DNA of 64,000 nucleotides from Caulobacter henricii (GCF_001414055.1 NZ_CP013002.1:328501-392500), one strand, 5' to 3'; shown: positions 27,227 to 36,392, numbered from the stretch's first letter. Program-made: numbers and translations. Notes: generated from the letters alone by a model not told the origin.

Positions 27227-28495
27227 CTATTCCAGCCGGTCAGCCTTGCGCAGCTCCGGGAACATCCAGGCCCACAGGCCGGTCACGCCCAGCGCGCCGA
27301 TGCCGCCAAACACCACGGCGCCGACCGGGCCCAGAAACCAGGCCGCAACACCGCTTTCGGCCTCGCCCAGTTCGTTCGAGGCGCTGATGAACACCCCCGA
27401 AACGGCCGACACGCGGCCACGCATGGCGTCGGGGGTGACGATCTGGACCAGGGTCTGGCGCACATAGACACTCAGCATGTCGGCCCCGCCGAGCAGGGCC
27501 AGGGCCCCGACCGAGAGCCAGACCAGCTTGGACAGACCAAAGACCACCGTGGCGGCACCGAACACCGCCACGCCGAGGAACATGACCCGGCCAGCATGGC
27601 GACGGATCGGATTGCTGGCCAGATAGATCGCCACCAGAGTGGCCCCCACGGCCGGGGCAGCCCTTAACAGTCCAAAGCCGCCGGGTCCGATGTGCAGCAC
27701 ATCCTTGGCAAAGACCGGCAGCAGGGCGGTGGCCCCCCCGAGGATCACCGCGAACAGGTCGAGAGAGATCGAGCCAAAGACGATCTTGTTGTTCCAGACA
27801 TAGGACAGCCCCTCGCGGATCAGCTCCAGCCGTGAGCCCTCCTGGGCCTCTGGCCGGGTGTTGGTCCGGATCATCAGGGCCAGGAGGGCCGCGACCAGAT
27901 AGAGGGCAAAAGAGGCACCGAAGGCCAGGGTCGGCGAGTGGATCAGCAGCAGACCGCCCAGGGCCGGCCCGATGATCGAACCGCTCTGCCAGGACAGCGA
28001 ACTCCAGGCGATGGCCCGGGGCAGCAGCGGACGGGGCACGAGCATCGGGCTCATGGCGCTGCTGGCGGGCGACAGAAAGGCCCGGCTGGCCCCGAACACC
28101 ACCGATACGGCAAAGATCGGCCACAGGGCGTGTGAGCCGCTCAGGGCCAGGATCAGCAGGACAAGGGCGCTGACGGCGTCGATCGCCAGGGTGGTTGCGA
28201 CGATCAGCTTGCGGGTCCGGCGATCGGCGGTTTCGCCGGCGATCAGGGTCAGGGCCAGCAGGGGCAGGAACTGGGCCAGGCCGATCATGCTGACCAGGAA
28301 GGCCGACTCGCCGACCGACCGGGTCAGGCGGGCAATGGCATAGACCTGCCAGCCCAGGGCCACTGACTGGATCTGAACCCCCAGCGTCGAGGCGAAGCGC
28401 GCCGTCCAGTAAAGGACGAAGTCACGCTCCCGCAACAGGGCGCGGGTAGAGGTGTCAGGCGGGGGCGGCTCGGCCAGGTCGGGGGCGTCGGACAT
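27227..28495 (-). CDS. MFS transporter
   Basis: 422 aa, 10-12 membrane segments. The arrangement ERDFVLYWTARFASTLGVQIQSVALGWQVYAI at the start and AGETADRRTRKL as the loop 2-3 motif A fit the enterobactin-exporter (EntS/MFS_3) group. GRVSAVSGVFISASNELGEAESG in the C-terminal half is also characteristic. The start at 28495 is preferred to one 12 codons upstream because it matches the usual short N-terminus. The substrate is unknown; export of a siderophore or drug-like compound is inference. Monocistronic. Confidence 0.87.
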   Translation of the reverse strand: MSDAPDLAEPPPPDTSTRALLRERDFVLYWTARFASTLGVQIQSVALGWQVYAIARLTRSVGESAFLVSMIGLAQFLPLLALTLIAGETADRRTRKLIVATTLAIDAVSALVLLILALSGSHALWPIFAVSVVFGASRAFLSPASSAMSPMLVPRPLLPRAIAWSSLSWQSGSIIGPALGGLLLIHSPTLAFGASFALYLVAALLALMIRTNTRPEAQEGSRLELIREGLSYVWNNKIVFGSISLDLFAVILGGATALLPVFAKDVLHIGPGGFGLLRAAPAVGATLVAIYLASNPIRRHAGRVMFLGVAVFGAATVVFGLSKLVWLSVGALALLGGADMLSVYVRQTLVQIVTPDAMRGRVSAVSGVFISASNELGEAESGVAAWFLGPVGAVVFGGIGALGVTGLWAWMFPELRKADRLE

Positions 28496-28590
28496 CGCAC
28501 TGCACCATAGAGGCGCTGGCCCGCGCCGCAACGTTATTGACCTGGCTGCGGCTTGGCCCTACAGCGCCCGCGAGTTGATGCCCTCAAAGG

Positions 28591-28685
28591 GCGGGAGAGG
28601 TCCGGCCATGCGCCTGCGACGAATGACGCGCGAACGCGCCACGATCTGAAGCCCTCCCGCGTTCTGGCGTCGGGAGATCCCGACG
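28591..28685 (+). promoter_or_regulatory. Candidate attenuator with mutually exclusive pairings
   Basis: Four segments can pair alternately: 1 = GCGGGAG (28591-28597, includes the leader ribosome site), 2 = CTCCCGC (28654-28660), 3 = CGTCGGGA (28668-28675), 4 = TCCCGACG (28678-28685). 1:2 sequesters the leader Shine-Dalgarno, 2:3 (CTCCCG with CGGGAG) is mutually exclusive with both 1:2 and 3:4, and 3:4 is a perfect 8 bp stem with a very short loop. A small Arg-rich ORF lies between 1 and 2. No run of T follows 3:4, so translational rather than transcriptional control would be more likely. Function is inferred from structure only. Confidence 0.4.
28608..28649 (+). CDS. Putative 13-residue Arg-rich leader peptide
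   Basis: ATG at 28608 after GGGAGAGGTCCGGCC encodes MRLRRMTRERATI and stops at 28647-28649, 58 bp before the GNAT gene. Five of 13 residues are arginine. The strong ribosome site, short length and position inside a set of alternative stems suggest a leader peptide. It could be fortuitous in GC-rich DNA. Confidence 0.35.
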   Translation: MRLRRMTRERATI

Positions 28686-28707
28686 ACCTTTCGCATTCCG
28701 AAGGCTG

Positions 28708-29238
28708 ATGACCGCTCTTTCTTCAACCGCCGTCCCCCCCATCCCGATCTCCGCGCCCGTCCTCGTGCTCGAGACGCTCGCCCTGGAGACGGCTGTCACC
28801 GCCCTGATCGACCGGGTGTTTGGTCCTGGTCGTTTCGCCAAGGTTTCCGAGCGTCTGCGCGAGGGCAACCGCCTGCTGGCGGACTGTTCGTTCGTCGCCC
28901 TTCGCGAGGGTCAGCCGGTGGGCTGCGTACGCCTGTGGCCGGTGTCGGTCGGCGGTCAGGCCGTTGCCTTTCTGGGGCCACTGGCCGTGGATCCCGGCGA
29001 GCGCAGCGTGGGTCTGGGTCAGGTCCTGGTCGAGCAGGCCTGCGAGGCAGCCAGGATCGCCGGCTGGAAGGCGGTGTTGCTGGTCGGCGATGCCCCCTAT
29101 TTCACCCGGGCCGGTTTTTCAGCAGCGCGGACGGCGGGCATTGCCCTGCCGGGGCCGGTCGACCAGCGCCGGGTCCTGCTCAAGGCCCTGGTCGAGGGCG
29201 GCGATGAGGGCCTGTCTGGGATGGTGACCCTCACCTGA
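28708..29238 (+). CDS. GNAT-family acetyltransferase (YhbS-like)
   Basis: 176 aa. The acetyl-CoA motif is VDPGERSVGLGQVLVEQACEAARIAG (~residues 95-120), with FLGPLAVDP preceding and VLLVGDAPYFTRAGFSAA following, which is the YhbS/predicted N-acetyltransferase pattern. The ribosome site GAAGG lies only 3 nt from the ATG, so initiation may be weak or controlled. A candidate attenuator and leader peptide lie upstream at 28591-28685. Substrate unknown. Confidence 0.85.
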   Translation: MTALSSTAVPPIPISAPVLVLETLALETAVTALIDRVFGPGRFAKVSERLREGNRLLADCSFVALREGQPVGCVRLWPVSVGGQAVAFLGPLAVDPGERSVGLGQVLVEQACEAARIAGWKAVLLVGDAPYFTRAGFSAARTAGIALPGPVDQRRVLLKALVEGGDEGLSGMVTLT

Positions 29239-29267
29239 CGCCACGGACGCTTGAGTGGGGCCCAAGC

Positions 29268-29861
29268 ATGCCCTACCTGAAGCCCATGACCGCGCAATCT
29301 TCCAAGGCCGGACTTGAGGGCGTCGCCGCCGCTGCCAGGGACGCGGGCACCCGAGGCCTGCCGCCGGTGCATCTGTGGCATCCGGCCCATTGCGGCGACA
29401 TCGATATCCGTATCCGCAAGGACGGGGTGTGGTTTCACGAGGGCACCCCGATTGGCCGCGAGGCCCTGGTGCGGCTGTTCTCGACCGTCCTGAGGCTGGA
29501 TCCGGACGGCTATCATCTGGTCACTCCTGCCGAAAAGATGCGGATCCAGGTCGAGGATGCGCCGTTCATCGCCGTGCGCGTCGATCGTGTTGGCGAGACC
29601 CTGCGGTTCGAGACCAATGTCGGCGACGTGGTCGAGGCGGGGCCGGACCATCTGATCCGGGTCGAGACGGATCCTGTGACCGGCGAACCGCGACCCTATC
29701 TGCATGTGCGTCGCGGCCTTGAGGCCCTGATCGCCCGGCCGGTCTTCTATGAGTTGGCCGAGATAGCCGAGCCCAGGGCTACTCCGGAGGGCGAGGTGTT
29801 CGGCGTCAGTTCGAACGGGGCCTGGTTCCCGATCGCTGCGGCCGGTTCGGTTGTCGCATGA
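29268..29861 (+). CDS. DUF1285 domain protein
   Basis: 197 aa. The conserved segments LWHPAHCGDIDIRIRKDGVWFHEGTPIGR and FSTVLRLDPDGYHLVTPAEKMRIQVEDAPF match DUF1285, a family of unknown function often adjacent to a Nudix hydrolase and CCA transferase, as here. Start uncertain: ATG at 29268 or 29286. It overlaps the Nudix gene by ATGA (29858-29861) and probably forms an operon with the following two or three genes. Confidence 0.88.
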   Translation: MPYLKPMTAQSSKAGLEGVAAAARDAGTRGLPPVHLWHPAHCGDIDIRIRKDGVWFHEGTPIGREALVRLFSTVLRLDPDGYHLVTPAEKMRIQVEDAPFIAVRVDRVGETLRFETNVGDVVEAGPDHLIRVETDPVTGEPRPYLHVRRGLEALIARPVFYELAEIAEPRATPEGEVFGVSSNGAWFPIAAAGSVVA

Positions 29862-30508
29862 CGCCGGAGGCGCGGCGGGCCTGGATCACCAGCCGCCTTG
29901 ACCCCCTCGACCGTTTTGATCCCAGCCTGGCGGACCCGGTGCGGTCGGACTTCGATCTCAATCCCGGCCTGAAGTTTGACAATCCGCACGCCCTGCGGCC
30001 TGCAGCGGTCCTGGTCGGGCTGGTCGAGCGCGAAGAGGGGCTGACGGTGCTGCTGACCCGTCGCGCCGATACCCTGCGCAGCCATACCGGCCAGATCGCC
30101 TTTCCGGGCGGTCGCTGCGATCCCGGCGAGACCCCCTGGCAAACAGCCCTGCGCGAGGCGCAGGAAGAGGTCGGCCTGGATCCCGGCTTTGTCAGCCTGG
30201 CGGGCCTGTTGCAGGGCTACCAGACGGTGACCGGCTTTCATGTCACGCCGGTGGTGGGCTTCATCGACCCGACGGCCCGCTTTGTAGCCAGTCCCCACGA
30301 GGTGGCCGATGTGTTCGAGACGCCGTTCGATTTCCTGATGGACCCGGCCAACCATCAACGCCAGCATCGCGATACGCCCAGCGGAGAGCGGCGGCATTTC
30401 TACGCCATGCCCTGGAACGACCGGTTCATCTGGGGGGCCACGGCCGGGATGTTGCGGTCGCTGCATGACCGACTTCACGATGAATCCACAGAACAAACCG
30501 TGGGCTAG
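29858..30508 (+). CDS. Nudix hydrolase, CoA pyrophosphatase (NudL-like)
   Basis: 216 aa. A complete Nudix box reads GGRCDPGETPWQTALREAQEEVGL (seen as G-x5-E-x7-R-E-x2-E-E-x-G), starting near residue 89. Upstream LLTRRADTLRSHTGQIAFPGG is the UPF0035/NudL signature that marks CoA-diphosphatases, and QGYQTVTGFHVTPVVG follows. Predicted reaction: CoA or oxidised CoA to phosphopantetheine and 3',5'-ADP. It overlaps DUF1285 by 4 nt. Confidence 0.9.
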   Translation: MTPEARRAWITSRLDPLDRFDPSLADPVRSDFDLNPGLKFDNPHALRPAAVLVGLVEREEGLTVLLTRRADTLRSHTGQIAFPGGRCDPGETPWQTALREAQEEVGLDPGFVSLAGLLQGYQTVTGFHVTPVVGFIDPTARFVASPHEVADVFETPFDFLMDPANHQRQHRDTPSGERRHFYAMPWNDRFIWGATAGMLRSLHDRLHDESTEQTVG

Positions 30509-30601
30509 GGTGGATCGCCCGTAGCGGCCGTCACGCTTCCTGCCTAACAATGTCGCTCCTGCTCTTTGGGGGGGCGTGCGACGTGCGTAGGAGTTGATCG
30601 C

Positions 30602-31855
30602 TTGAATACCGAATCGATAGGCATAGCGCCCTGGATGGCGCTGCCGGAAACCCGGGCTGTCATTGCGGCACTGGAAGATCGCGGCTTCGTCGGCTGCGCG
30701 CGATTCGTGGGCGGCTGCGTGCGCAACACCCTGATGGGCAAGCCCATCGACGATATCGACATTGCCACCACCCTGACCCCCGACCAGGTCATTGACGCCC
30801 TAGCCCATGCCGGGCTGAGGGCGATCCCGACCGGGGTGGACCATGGCACCGTCACCGCCATTTCGGGCGGCAAGCCCTACGAAATCACGACCCTGCGCCG
30901 CGATGTCAGCACGGACGGCCGCCGGGCCACGGTGGCCTTCAGCCAGGACTGGGGCCAGGACGCCGAGCGCCGCGATTTCCGCTTCAACGCCCTCTATGTC
31001 GATCCCGAAGGCCGGCTCTATGATCCGACCGGCGAGGGCGTGAGGGACGCGCGCGAGGGGCGGGTGGTGTTCGTGGGCGATCCCATGACCCGGATCCGCG
31101 AGGACTATCTGCGTATCCTGCGCTTTTTCCGCTTCCAGGCCTGGTACGGCAAGGTCGAGCCCGACCAGAAGGCCCTGGCCGCCTGCAAGGCGCTCAAGGG
31201 CATGGTCTCGGGCCGCGCCGCCGAGCGCACCCAGAAGGAGCTGATGAAGCTTCTGGCCTCAGACGATCCGCGCCCCGCCCTGCGGCTGATGGCGGCGACG
31301 GGCGTGCTGGGCTCGATCCTGCCCTTCGTGAAATCCCTGGCCCGTTTCGAAAGCCTGCTGGCGATCGAGACCGAGCAACTGTTCGAGAATGATCCGGAGC
31401 TGCGTCTGGCCGCCCTGATCCCAGATGATCCCCAGGTCGCCGAGCAGATGGCCGAGCGCCTGCGCCTACCCAACAATGTCCGCGACCGGCTGGTCGACGC
31501 GGTCGGCAAGAGCCCGCGTATCGTCAGCTGGATGAGCCCGCGCGAAGCCCGCCGTTGCGTCTATGCCCTGGGGATCCGGACCTTCTCCGACCGGATCAAG
31601 CTGGCCTGGGCCGGTTCTGGGCGACCGGTGACCTCGCCGCAATGGCGGGGGCTTCTGGCCCTGGCCGAGACCTGGACGCCGCCGCCCTTCCCCCTGTCGG
31701 GTGACGAGGTCATGCAGGCTGGCGTGCCCAAGGGGCCGCAGGTCGGCGAGGTGATGCGCGAGATCGAGATCTGGTGGATCGACCAGGATTTCATCGAGGA
31801 CAAGTTCAGCGCCATCGAGCGGCTGAAGGCGGTCGCCCAGGGCATGGTCTACTGA
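30602..31855 (+). CDS. cca: CCA-tRNA nucleotidyltransferase / poly(A) polymerase family
   Basis: Adds or repairs the CCA end of tRNAs. 417 aa from a TTG at 30602 preceded by TAGGAG; no ATG fits better. The class II nucleotidyltransferase head has VGGCVRNTLMGKPIDDIDIATT (G-G-x-V-R-N and D-x-D) and RRDVSTDGRRATVAF. The flanking RRDFRFNALYVDPEG and EDYLRILRFFRFQAW are also typical. The C-terminal half is the helical body. The stop overlaps the next start by 1 nt (TGATG). Confidence 0.92.
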   Translation: MNTESIGIAPWMALPETRAVIAALEDRGFVGCARFVGGCVRNTLMGKPIDDIDIATTLTPDQVIDALAHAGLRAIPTGVDHGTVTAISGGKPYEITTLRRDVSTDGRRATVAFSQDWGQDAERRDFRFNALYVDPEGRLYDPTGEGVRDAREGRVVFVGDPMTRIREDYLRILRFFRFQAWYGKVEPDQKALAACKALKGMVSGRAAERTQKELMKLLASDDPRPALRLMAATGVLGSILPFVKSLARFESLLAIETEQLFENDPELRLAALIPDDPQVAEQMAERLRLPNNVRDRLVDAVGKSPRIVSWMSPREARRCVYALGIRTFSDRIKLAWAGSGRPVTSPQWRGLLALAETWTPPPFPLSGDEVMQAGVPKGPQVGEVMREIEIWWIDQDFIEDKFSAIERLKAVAQGMVY

Positions 31856-32562
31856 TGCGGATCGGCCTGCTGGAGACCGGCGCGCCGCCGGAGTCCCTGC
31901 AACCGGCCTTTGGCCGCTATGGCGGCATGTTTCAGACCCTGCTGGGGGGTGATCATCAGTATACGGTCTATGACGTTCAGGCGGGTCAGTTGCCCGGCGC
32001 GCCAGGCGAGCAGGACGCCTATCTCATCACGGGTTCGTCGGCGGGGGTCTATGATGATCTGGCCTGGATCGCGCCGCTGATGGACTTCCTGCGCGCCGCC
32101 AAGGGCCAGGCGGCCCTCGTCGGCGTGTGCTTTGGCCACCAGGTCATGGCTCAGGCCTTCGGCGGTCAGGTGGTCAAGTCCGACAAGGGCTGGGGCGTGG
32201 GCCTGCACCGCTATGAGGTCGCCCGGCCCCAGGCCTGGACCGATGCCCCCAGCGTGGCCATTCCCGCCTCGCACCAGGATCAGGTGGTGGTCCTGCCGCC
32301 CGCGACGACGGTAATCGGCGGCAGTCCTTTCACGCCCTATGGCCTGCTGTCCTATGACGATGCCCCGGCGATCTCGATGCAGTTTCATCCCGAGTTCGAC
32401 CCGGCCTATGCGGCGGCCCTGATCGAGGCCCGGCGCGGCAGTCGCTACAGCGACGAGCAGGCCGACGCCGCCCTCGCCACCCTGCAGGCCCCCAATGACC
32501 GACTACGGGTCGGCGGCTGGATCCGGTCCTTTCTGCGGCAGGCATCGGGCGACCAGGCTTGA
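31855..32562 (+). CDS. Class I glutamine amidotransferase (GMP synthase-like)
   Basis: 235 aa GATase1-fold protein. The nucleophile is in VGVCFGHQVMAQAFGG (Cys ~ residue 88), the His in SMQFHPEFDPAY, and the fold opens MRIGLLETGAPPESL. It matches stand-alone GMP-synthase-like amidotransferases with no attached synthetase, whose substrates include gamma-glutamyl compounds. It is translationally coupled to cca. A gamma-glutamyl hydrolase activity is a guess. Confidence 0.88.
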   Translation: MRIGLLETGAPPESLQPAFGRYGGMFQTLLGGDHQYTVYDVQAGQLPGAPGEQDAYLITGSSAGVYDDLAWIAPLMDFLRAAKGQAALVGVCFGHQVMAQAFGGQVVKSDKGWGVGLHRYEVARPQAWTDAPSVAIPASHQDQVVVLPPATTVIGGSPFTPYGLLSYDDAPAISMQFHPEFDPAYAAALIEARRGSRYSDEQADAALATLQAPNDRLRVGGWIRSFLRQASGDQA

Positions 32563-32662
32563 CTCCCTGGCGTGTGCATCCGGCGCAATGCAATTCAACA
32601 TTGAGATAAGGCCAGGTTTGGGATAACGTGGGTCTGTCAACAACCCTGATCGGGTGGCCGCG

Positions 32663-33367
32663 ATGGACTCGCTGGATCTGATGCTGGCTCTTGTCACCGC
32701 GACAGGGGCCCTTGGCCTGACGGCGATGAGCCTGGTCGACGCCCTGAAGACCCTGCCCTGGGGTGGCGTGTCCTGGATCGGCTTTCCCTTTCTGACCCGG
32801 GTGATTGATCCCCTGAAGGCCCCCCTGGCCGCGGCGATGGGGGAAGACTGGCGCAAGATTATCCTGGCCCACTGGATCAACGGGCGTCCGCGCAGCGAGC
32901 AGATCGGCGTGATCCGGTCGATGATCCGTCTGGGACTCAATGCGGAAACGGCCCCAGAACTGGCACGTTTCGGTGGCGTCGGCGCGGCCGAGCTGACGGT
33001 CGTGGCGGAGAAACTCAGGACGGGTCAGGATCTGGAACAGGCTGACGTCAATCTGATCGGCCGGCTCGAAGCCTCGATCGAGGCCCGTCTGGACGGGGCC
33101 TTTGACCGTGCCGAACAGGCCTATCGCAACTGGTCACGGCTGCTGGCCGGGGTTGTGGCGGTGATCCTGGCGGTGGTGGTCCAGAAGATCATGGCCGACT
33201 CTGGATTGCCCAAGGGCGACCTCGGTCCATTCGTGGACTCGGACAGGGCGGTCTGGGCGGCCGTCGTGGTGGGCCTGCTGGCCGTGCCGGTCGCACCGAT
33301 CGCCAAGGATCTGGTTTCGGCCCTGACCGCCGCCTCCAAGGCCCTGCAGACCGCCCGCCGCCTTTGA
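32663..33367 (+). CDS. Membrane protein of unknown function
   Basis: 234 aa from the ATG at 32663 (a GTG 9 nt upstream is possible). One hydrophobic helix is at the N-terminus (LDLMLALVTATGALGLTAM), then a ~120-residue soluble region (DWRKIILAHWINGRPRSEQI ... DLEQADVNLIGRLEASIEAR), and two C-terminal helices (RLLAGVVAVILAVVVQKIM and AVWAAVVVGLLAVPVAPIA). No family is recognised. It precedes a DUF900-like hydrolase by 13 bp and is probably co-transcribed with it. Confidence 0.72.
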   Translation: MDSLDLMLALVTATGALGLTAMSLVDALKTLPWGGVSWIGFPFLTRVIDPLKAPLAAAMGEDWRKIILAHWINGRPRSEQIGVIRSMIRLGLNAETAPELARFGGVGAAELTVVAEKLRTGQDLEQADVNLIGRLEASIEARLDGAFDRAEQAYRNWSRLLAGVVAVILAVVVQKIMADSGLPKGDLGPFVDSDRAVWAAVVVGLLAVPVAPIAKDLVSALTAASKALQTARRL

Positions 33368-33380
33368 CCGGTCGGCCCTC

Positions 33381-34229
33381 ATGACCCTCTATCTGAACCT
33401 TCGACAGGGCGCGCTCGGCTACGGGCTGCGAGAGGTACCCGATCCCCTGGAGGGGGACGGTCTGGTCGCCAGACCGACCCTGAAGCGGCTTGAGCACCGG
33501 GATTTCGCTGCCCGTCTGGACAACAGATCGGTCGTGTTTGCGGTTCACGGCTTCAATGTCTCCTATGACCGTGGCCTGCGCTCGGTCGCGCGGCTTGAAG
33601 CGGCGCTCAAGCCCCTACTGCCGGCGGATTTCGTGGTCGTCGGGGTGCTGTGGCCGGGCGATTTTCTGATTCCGGCGATCAACTATCCCGGTGAATGGCG
33701 CGATGCGGTCGAGGGCGGGCGGCATCTGGCGCTCTATGCCGACACCTGGTTGCGAGGGGCGCGGGACCTCCATTTCCTGTCCCATAGCCTGGGTGGCCGT
33801 CTGGCGCTGGAGGCGACCGCCAGGCTGGGTCGCAAGGCGGGGCAGGTTTGCCTGACCGCGCCGGCCACCGACGACGACTGTCTGGAAAGTCCCTATGACG
33901 CCAGTGTCCGCAATGCCCGGGGCCTTACTTATCTGGCCTCAAAGCGGGACATGGTTCTGAAGGCCGCCTATCGCATCGGGGACTGGGCCGGCGATCTGTT
34001 CTTCGGCGATGACGATGCGGCGACGCGCGGCGCGCTGGGCTGGCACGGGGCCCGCTGGCCGCGCACCGACCAGCCTGGGGTCCAGGGCGAGCAGATCGCC
34101 AAGGCCGACAACTATGGCCACGGCTCCTATTTTCCGCCGGGCAAGCCTGGCGAGGCCATCAGCCTGCAGCAGTCCCGCGTCGCGACCTATGTCGCGCAGT
34201 TTCTGCGAGGCGGCCCGGCGCGATGGTGA
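33381..34229 (+). CDS. DUF900-like alpha/beta hydrolase
   Basis: 282 aa. VVFAVHGFNVSYDRGLRSVARL and VGVLWPGDFLIPAINYPGEWRDAVEGG match the DUF900 hydrolase pattern. The nucleophile elbow is LHFLSHSLGGRLALEAT (~residue 137) and the probable catalytic His is in ADNYGHGSYF. No signal peptide is seen, so it may be cytoplasmic. The preceding gene is an unknown membrane protein, so the pair may act together at the membrane; this is inference. Confidence 0.8.
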   Translation: MTLYLNLRQGALGYGLREVPDPLEGDGLVARPTLKRLEHRDFAARLDNRSVVFAVHGFNVSYDRGLRSVARLEAALKPLLPADFVVVGVLWPGDFLIPAINYPGEWRDAVEGGRHLALYADTWLRGARDLHFLSHSLGGRLALEATARLGRKAGQVCLTAPATDDDCLESPYDASVRNARGLTYLASKRDMVLKAAYRIGDWAGDLFFGDDDAATRGALGWHGARWPRTDQPGVQGEQIAKADNYGHGSYFPPGKPGEAISLQQSRVATYVAQFLRGGPARW

Positions 34230-34238
34230 AGGATCCGC

Positions 34239-35111
34239 CTAGGGCCACTTCACCGACGGCGGCATGGAACTGAGGATTGATTCGACATTGCCGCCGGTCT
34301 TCAGGCCAAACATCGTGCCGCGATCATAGAGCAGGTTGAACTCCACATAGCGCCCGCGCTGCACCAGCTGCTGCTCGCGCTCATCGGCCGTCCAGGCCTC
34401 GCCCATGCGACGGCGCACCAGTTCCGGATAGACCTCGAGGAAGGCCCTGCCGACGTCCTGGGTGAAGGCAAAGTCCCGCGACCAATCGCCGCTGTCATGG
34501 TGGTCGTAAAAAATCCCGCCGATGCCGCGCGGCTCATTGCGGTGAGGCAGAAAGAAATACTCGTCGCACCAGGCCTTGTACTTGGCATGCCAGTCGGGGT
34601 GGTGCGCGTCGCAGGCGCGCTGATAGGCAGCGTGGAAGTCGATGGCGTCGGGAAAGTCCTGTTGACGCTGATAGCCGAGCAGGGGCGTCAGGTCGCCGCC
34701 GCCGCCGAACCAGCTCCTGGTCGTGGCGATGAAGCGCGTGTTCATGTGCACGGCCGGCACACGCGGATTGGTCATGTGGGCGATCAGACTGATGCCGGTG
34801 GCGAAGAATCGCGGGTCCTCGTCAGCGCCCGGCATGTTCTTGGCCATTTCCGGCGTGAAGGTGCCAAACACCGTCGAGCAGTGGACGCCGACCTTCTCGA
34901 ACAGTCGGCCGTGCATCATCGACATCACGCCGCCACCGCCCGCAGCGCGGTCCCAGGGCTTGCGCTCGAACCGGCCCGGCTGGCCTGGATAGAGATCGGC
35001 CGGGGCCTCGTCCTCCAGGCGCTCGAATTCCGTGCAGATCTGGTCGCGCAGGGTTTCAAACCAGGCGCGGGCGCGAGCCTTCTTGTCGTCGAGATCGGAA
35101 ACGTCGGTCAT
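34239..35111 (-). CDS. hemF: Oxygen-dependent coproporphyrinogen III oxidase
   Basis: Decarboxylates coproporphyrinogen III to protoporphyrinogen IX in haem synthesis. 290 aa, normal length. Family blocks are [60 protein letters not shown], and the C-terminal [33 protein letters not shown]. It lies beside trmL on the same strand, near petABC whose cytochromes need haem. Confidence 0.97.
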   Translation of the reverse strand: MTDVSDLDDKKARARAWFETLRDQICTEFERLEDEAPADLYPGQPGRFERKPWDRAAGGGGVMSMMHGRLFEKVGVHCSTVFGTFTPEMAKNMPGADEDPRFFATGISLIAHMTNPRVPAVHMNTRFIATTRSWFGGGGDLTPLLGYQRQQDFPDAIDFHAAYQRACDAHHPDWHAKYKAWCDEYFFLPHRNEPRGIGGIFYDHHDSGDWSRDFAFTQDVGRAFLEVYPELVRRRMGEAWTADEREQQLVQRGRYVEFNLLYDRGTMFGLKTGGNVESILSSMPPSVKWP

Positions 35112-35169
35112 GACAGCCGCTTAAGGGCTCGGCGCGCGCGGTGCAAATCCGGGCTTCTGCGTAGGACCA

Positions 35170-35631
35170 TCAGGGCCGGTAAAAGCCGTCGGTCTGTCGC
35201 AGGGCCTCGCCCAGCGCCATGGCGGCGGTCGTCGCGAGATTCATCGATCGGGCAACGGGTTGCAGCGGGATCACCAGCCGACCCTGGGCTGCAGCATGAA
35301 CCTCATCCGGGGCCCCGCGACTTTCATTGCCGAACAGCAGGGTATCGCCCGGCTGAAACTCAAATTGATGAAAGGGGACCGCGCCCCGCGTCGTGAACAG
35401 CAGCAAGCGGCCCTCGGCGCGTTCGGGGGCGGCAAGAAAATTGTCCCAGCTCAAATGGCGCTGCATATGGGCCAAAGGGCCGTAATCCAGGGCCGCCCGC
35501 TTCAGGCTTTTGTCATCCAAGGGGAAACTGCACGGCTCGATGACGTCCAGACCGACCCCAAAACAGGCGGAGAGACGAATCGCAGCCCCAAGGTTTTGCG
35601 GAATGCCTGGTTGAAAAAGCGCGAGACGCAT
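35170..35631 (-). CDS. trmL: tRNA (cytidine(34)-2'-O)-methyltransferase
   Basis: SPOUT-class enzyme that methylates wobble C34/U34 ribose in certain leucine tRNAs. 153 aa. The opening LALFQPGIPQNLGAAIRLSACFG, central LLFGNESRGAPDEV, and SMNLATTAAMALGEAL form the trefoil-knot SAM site typical of TrmL. Divergent from petA across about 200 bp, an arrangement seen in other alphaproteobacteria. Confidence 0.95.
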   Translation of the reverse strand: MRLALFQPGIPQNLGAAIRLSACFGVGLDVIEPCSFPLDDKSLKRAALDYGPLAHMQRHLSWDNFLAAPERAEGRLLLFTTRGAVPFHQFEFQPGDTLLFGNESRGAPDEVHAAAQGRLVIPLQPVARSMNLATTAAMALGEALRQTDGFYRP

Positions 35632-35835
35632 TCTAAGCGAACCACCACAAGGTTAGCAGGGACATTGCTGCGAATCGAAAGGGCTTGCGGACTCACGCCG
35701 CGCGTCCGATAGGACGATCCAACCGTCGTCTTGTGACGGAGATCCGTTCGCGGGTCGAGAAAGATACGGCGCCGAAAGGCGCATCTCCTGGCCGGCCGGC
35801 CCTCCCGGCGCGGCGGAATCGAAGGGTGACTTAAG

Positions 35836-36387
35836 GTGGCCGACACCGCCGTGGGCGCAACGACCGAGCCGGAACATGGGGCTGATCCCAGCCGGCGCGA
35901 CTTCATTTACATCGCGACGATCGCGGCTGCCGCGGGCGCCGGGGCATCGCTTGTTTGGCCGTTCGTCGATCAGATGAACCCGTCAGCCGATACGCTGGCC
36001 CTGGCCTCGACCGAATTCGACCTGACCAAGGTCGCGGACGGTCAGCAGGTGACGCTGAAATGGCGCGGCAAGCCGTTGTTCGTGCGAAACCGCACGAAGG
36101 CGGAGATCGCTGCGGCGGTTAAGGACGACACGGCGGCCCTGAAGGATCCGCAGACCGACGCGGAGCGGGTCAAGCCGGGCAAGGCCCAGTGGCTGGTCCT
36201 GATCGGCAGCTGTACGCACCTGGGTTGCGTGCCGACCTTCGGCGGCGGCGACTATGGTGGGTGGTTCTGCCCCTGCCACGGTTCGCACTACGACACCTCG
36301 GGCCGGATCCGTAAGGGTCCCGCTCCGAAGAACCTGGCGGTTCCGGAGTACGCCTTCCTGTCCGACACCAAGGTCAAGATCGGTTAA
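35836..36387 (+). CDS. petA: Ubiquinol-cytochrome c reductase iron-sulfur (Rieske) subunit
   Basis: Rieske protein of the bc1 complex, moving electrons from ubiquinol to cytochrome c1. 183 aa from a GTG at 35836, with AAGGG upstream. A twin-arginine segment [10 protein letters not shown] and one membrane anchor ([16 protein letters not shown]) precede the soluble domain. [2Fe-2S] ligands are in CTHLGC (~residues 131-136) and CPCHGSHYD (~151-159), with the two Cys forming the stabilising disulfide. First gene of petABC, 5 bp before petB. Confidence 0.97.
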   Translation: MADTAVGATTEPEHGADPSRRDFIYIATIAAAAGAGASLVWPFVDQMNPSADTLALASTEFDLTKVADGQQVTLKWRGKPLFVRNRTKAEIAAAVKDDTAALKDPQTDAERVKPGKAQWLVLIGSCTHLGCVPTFGGGDYGGWFCPCHGSHYDTSGRIRKGPAPKNLAVPEYAFLSDTKVKIG

Positions 36388-36392
36388 GCGAG

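Noticed and set aside
35632..35835. Possible tRNA or small RNA between trmL and petA
   Set aside because: No cloverleaf or T-loop motif, and no clear terminator; it is treated as a divergent promoter region.
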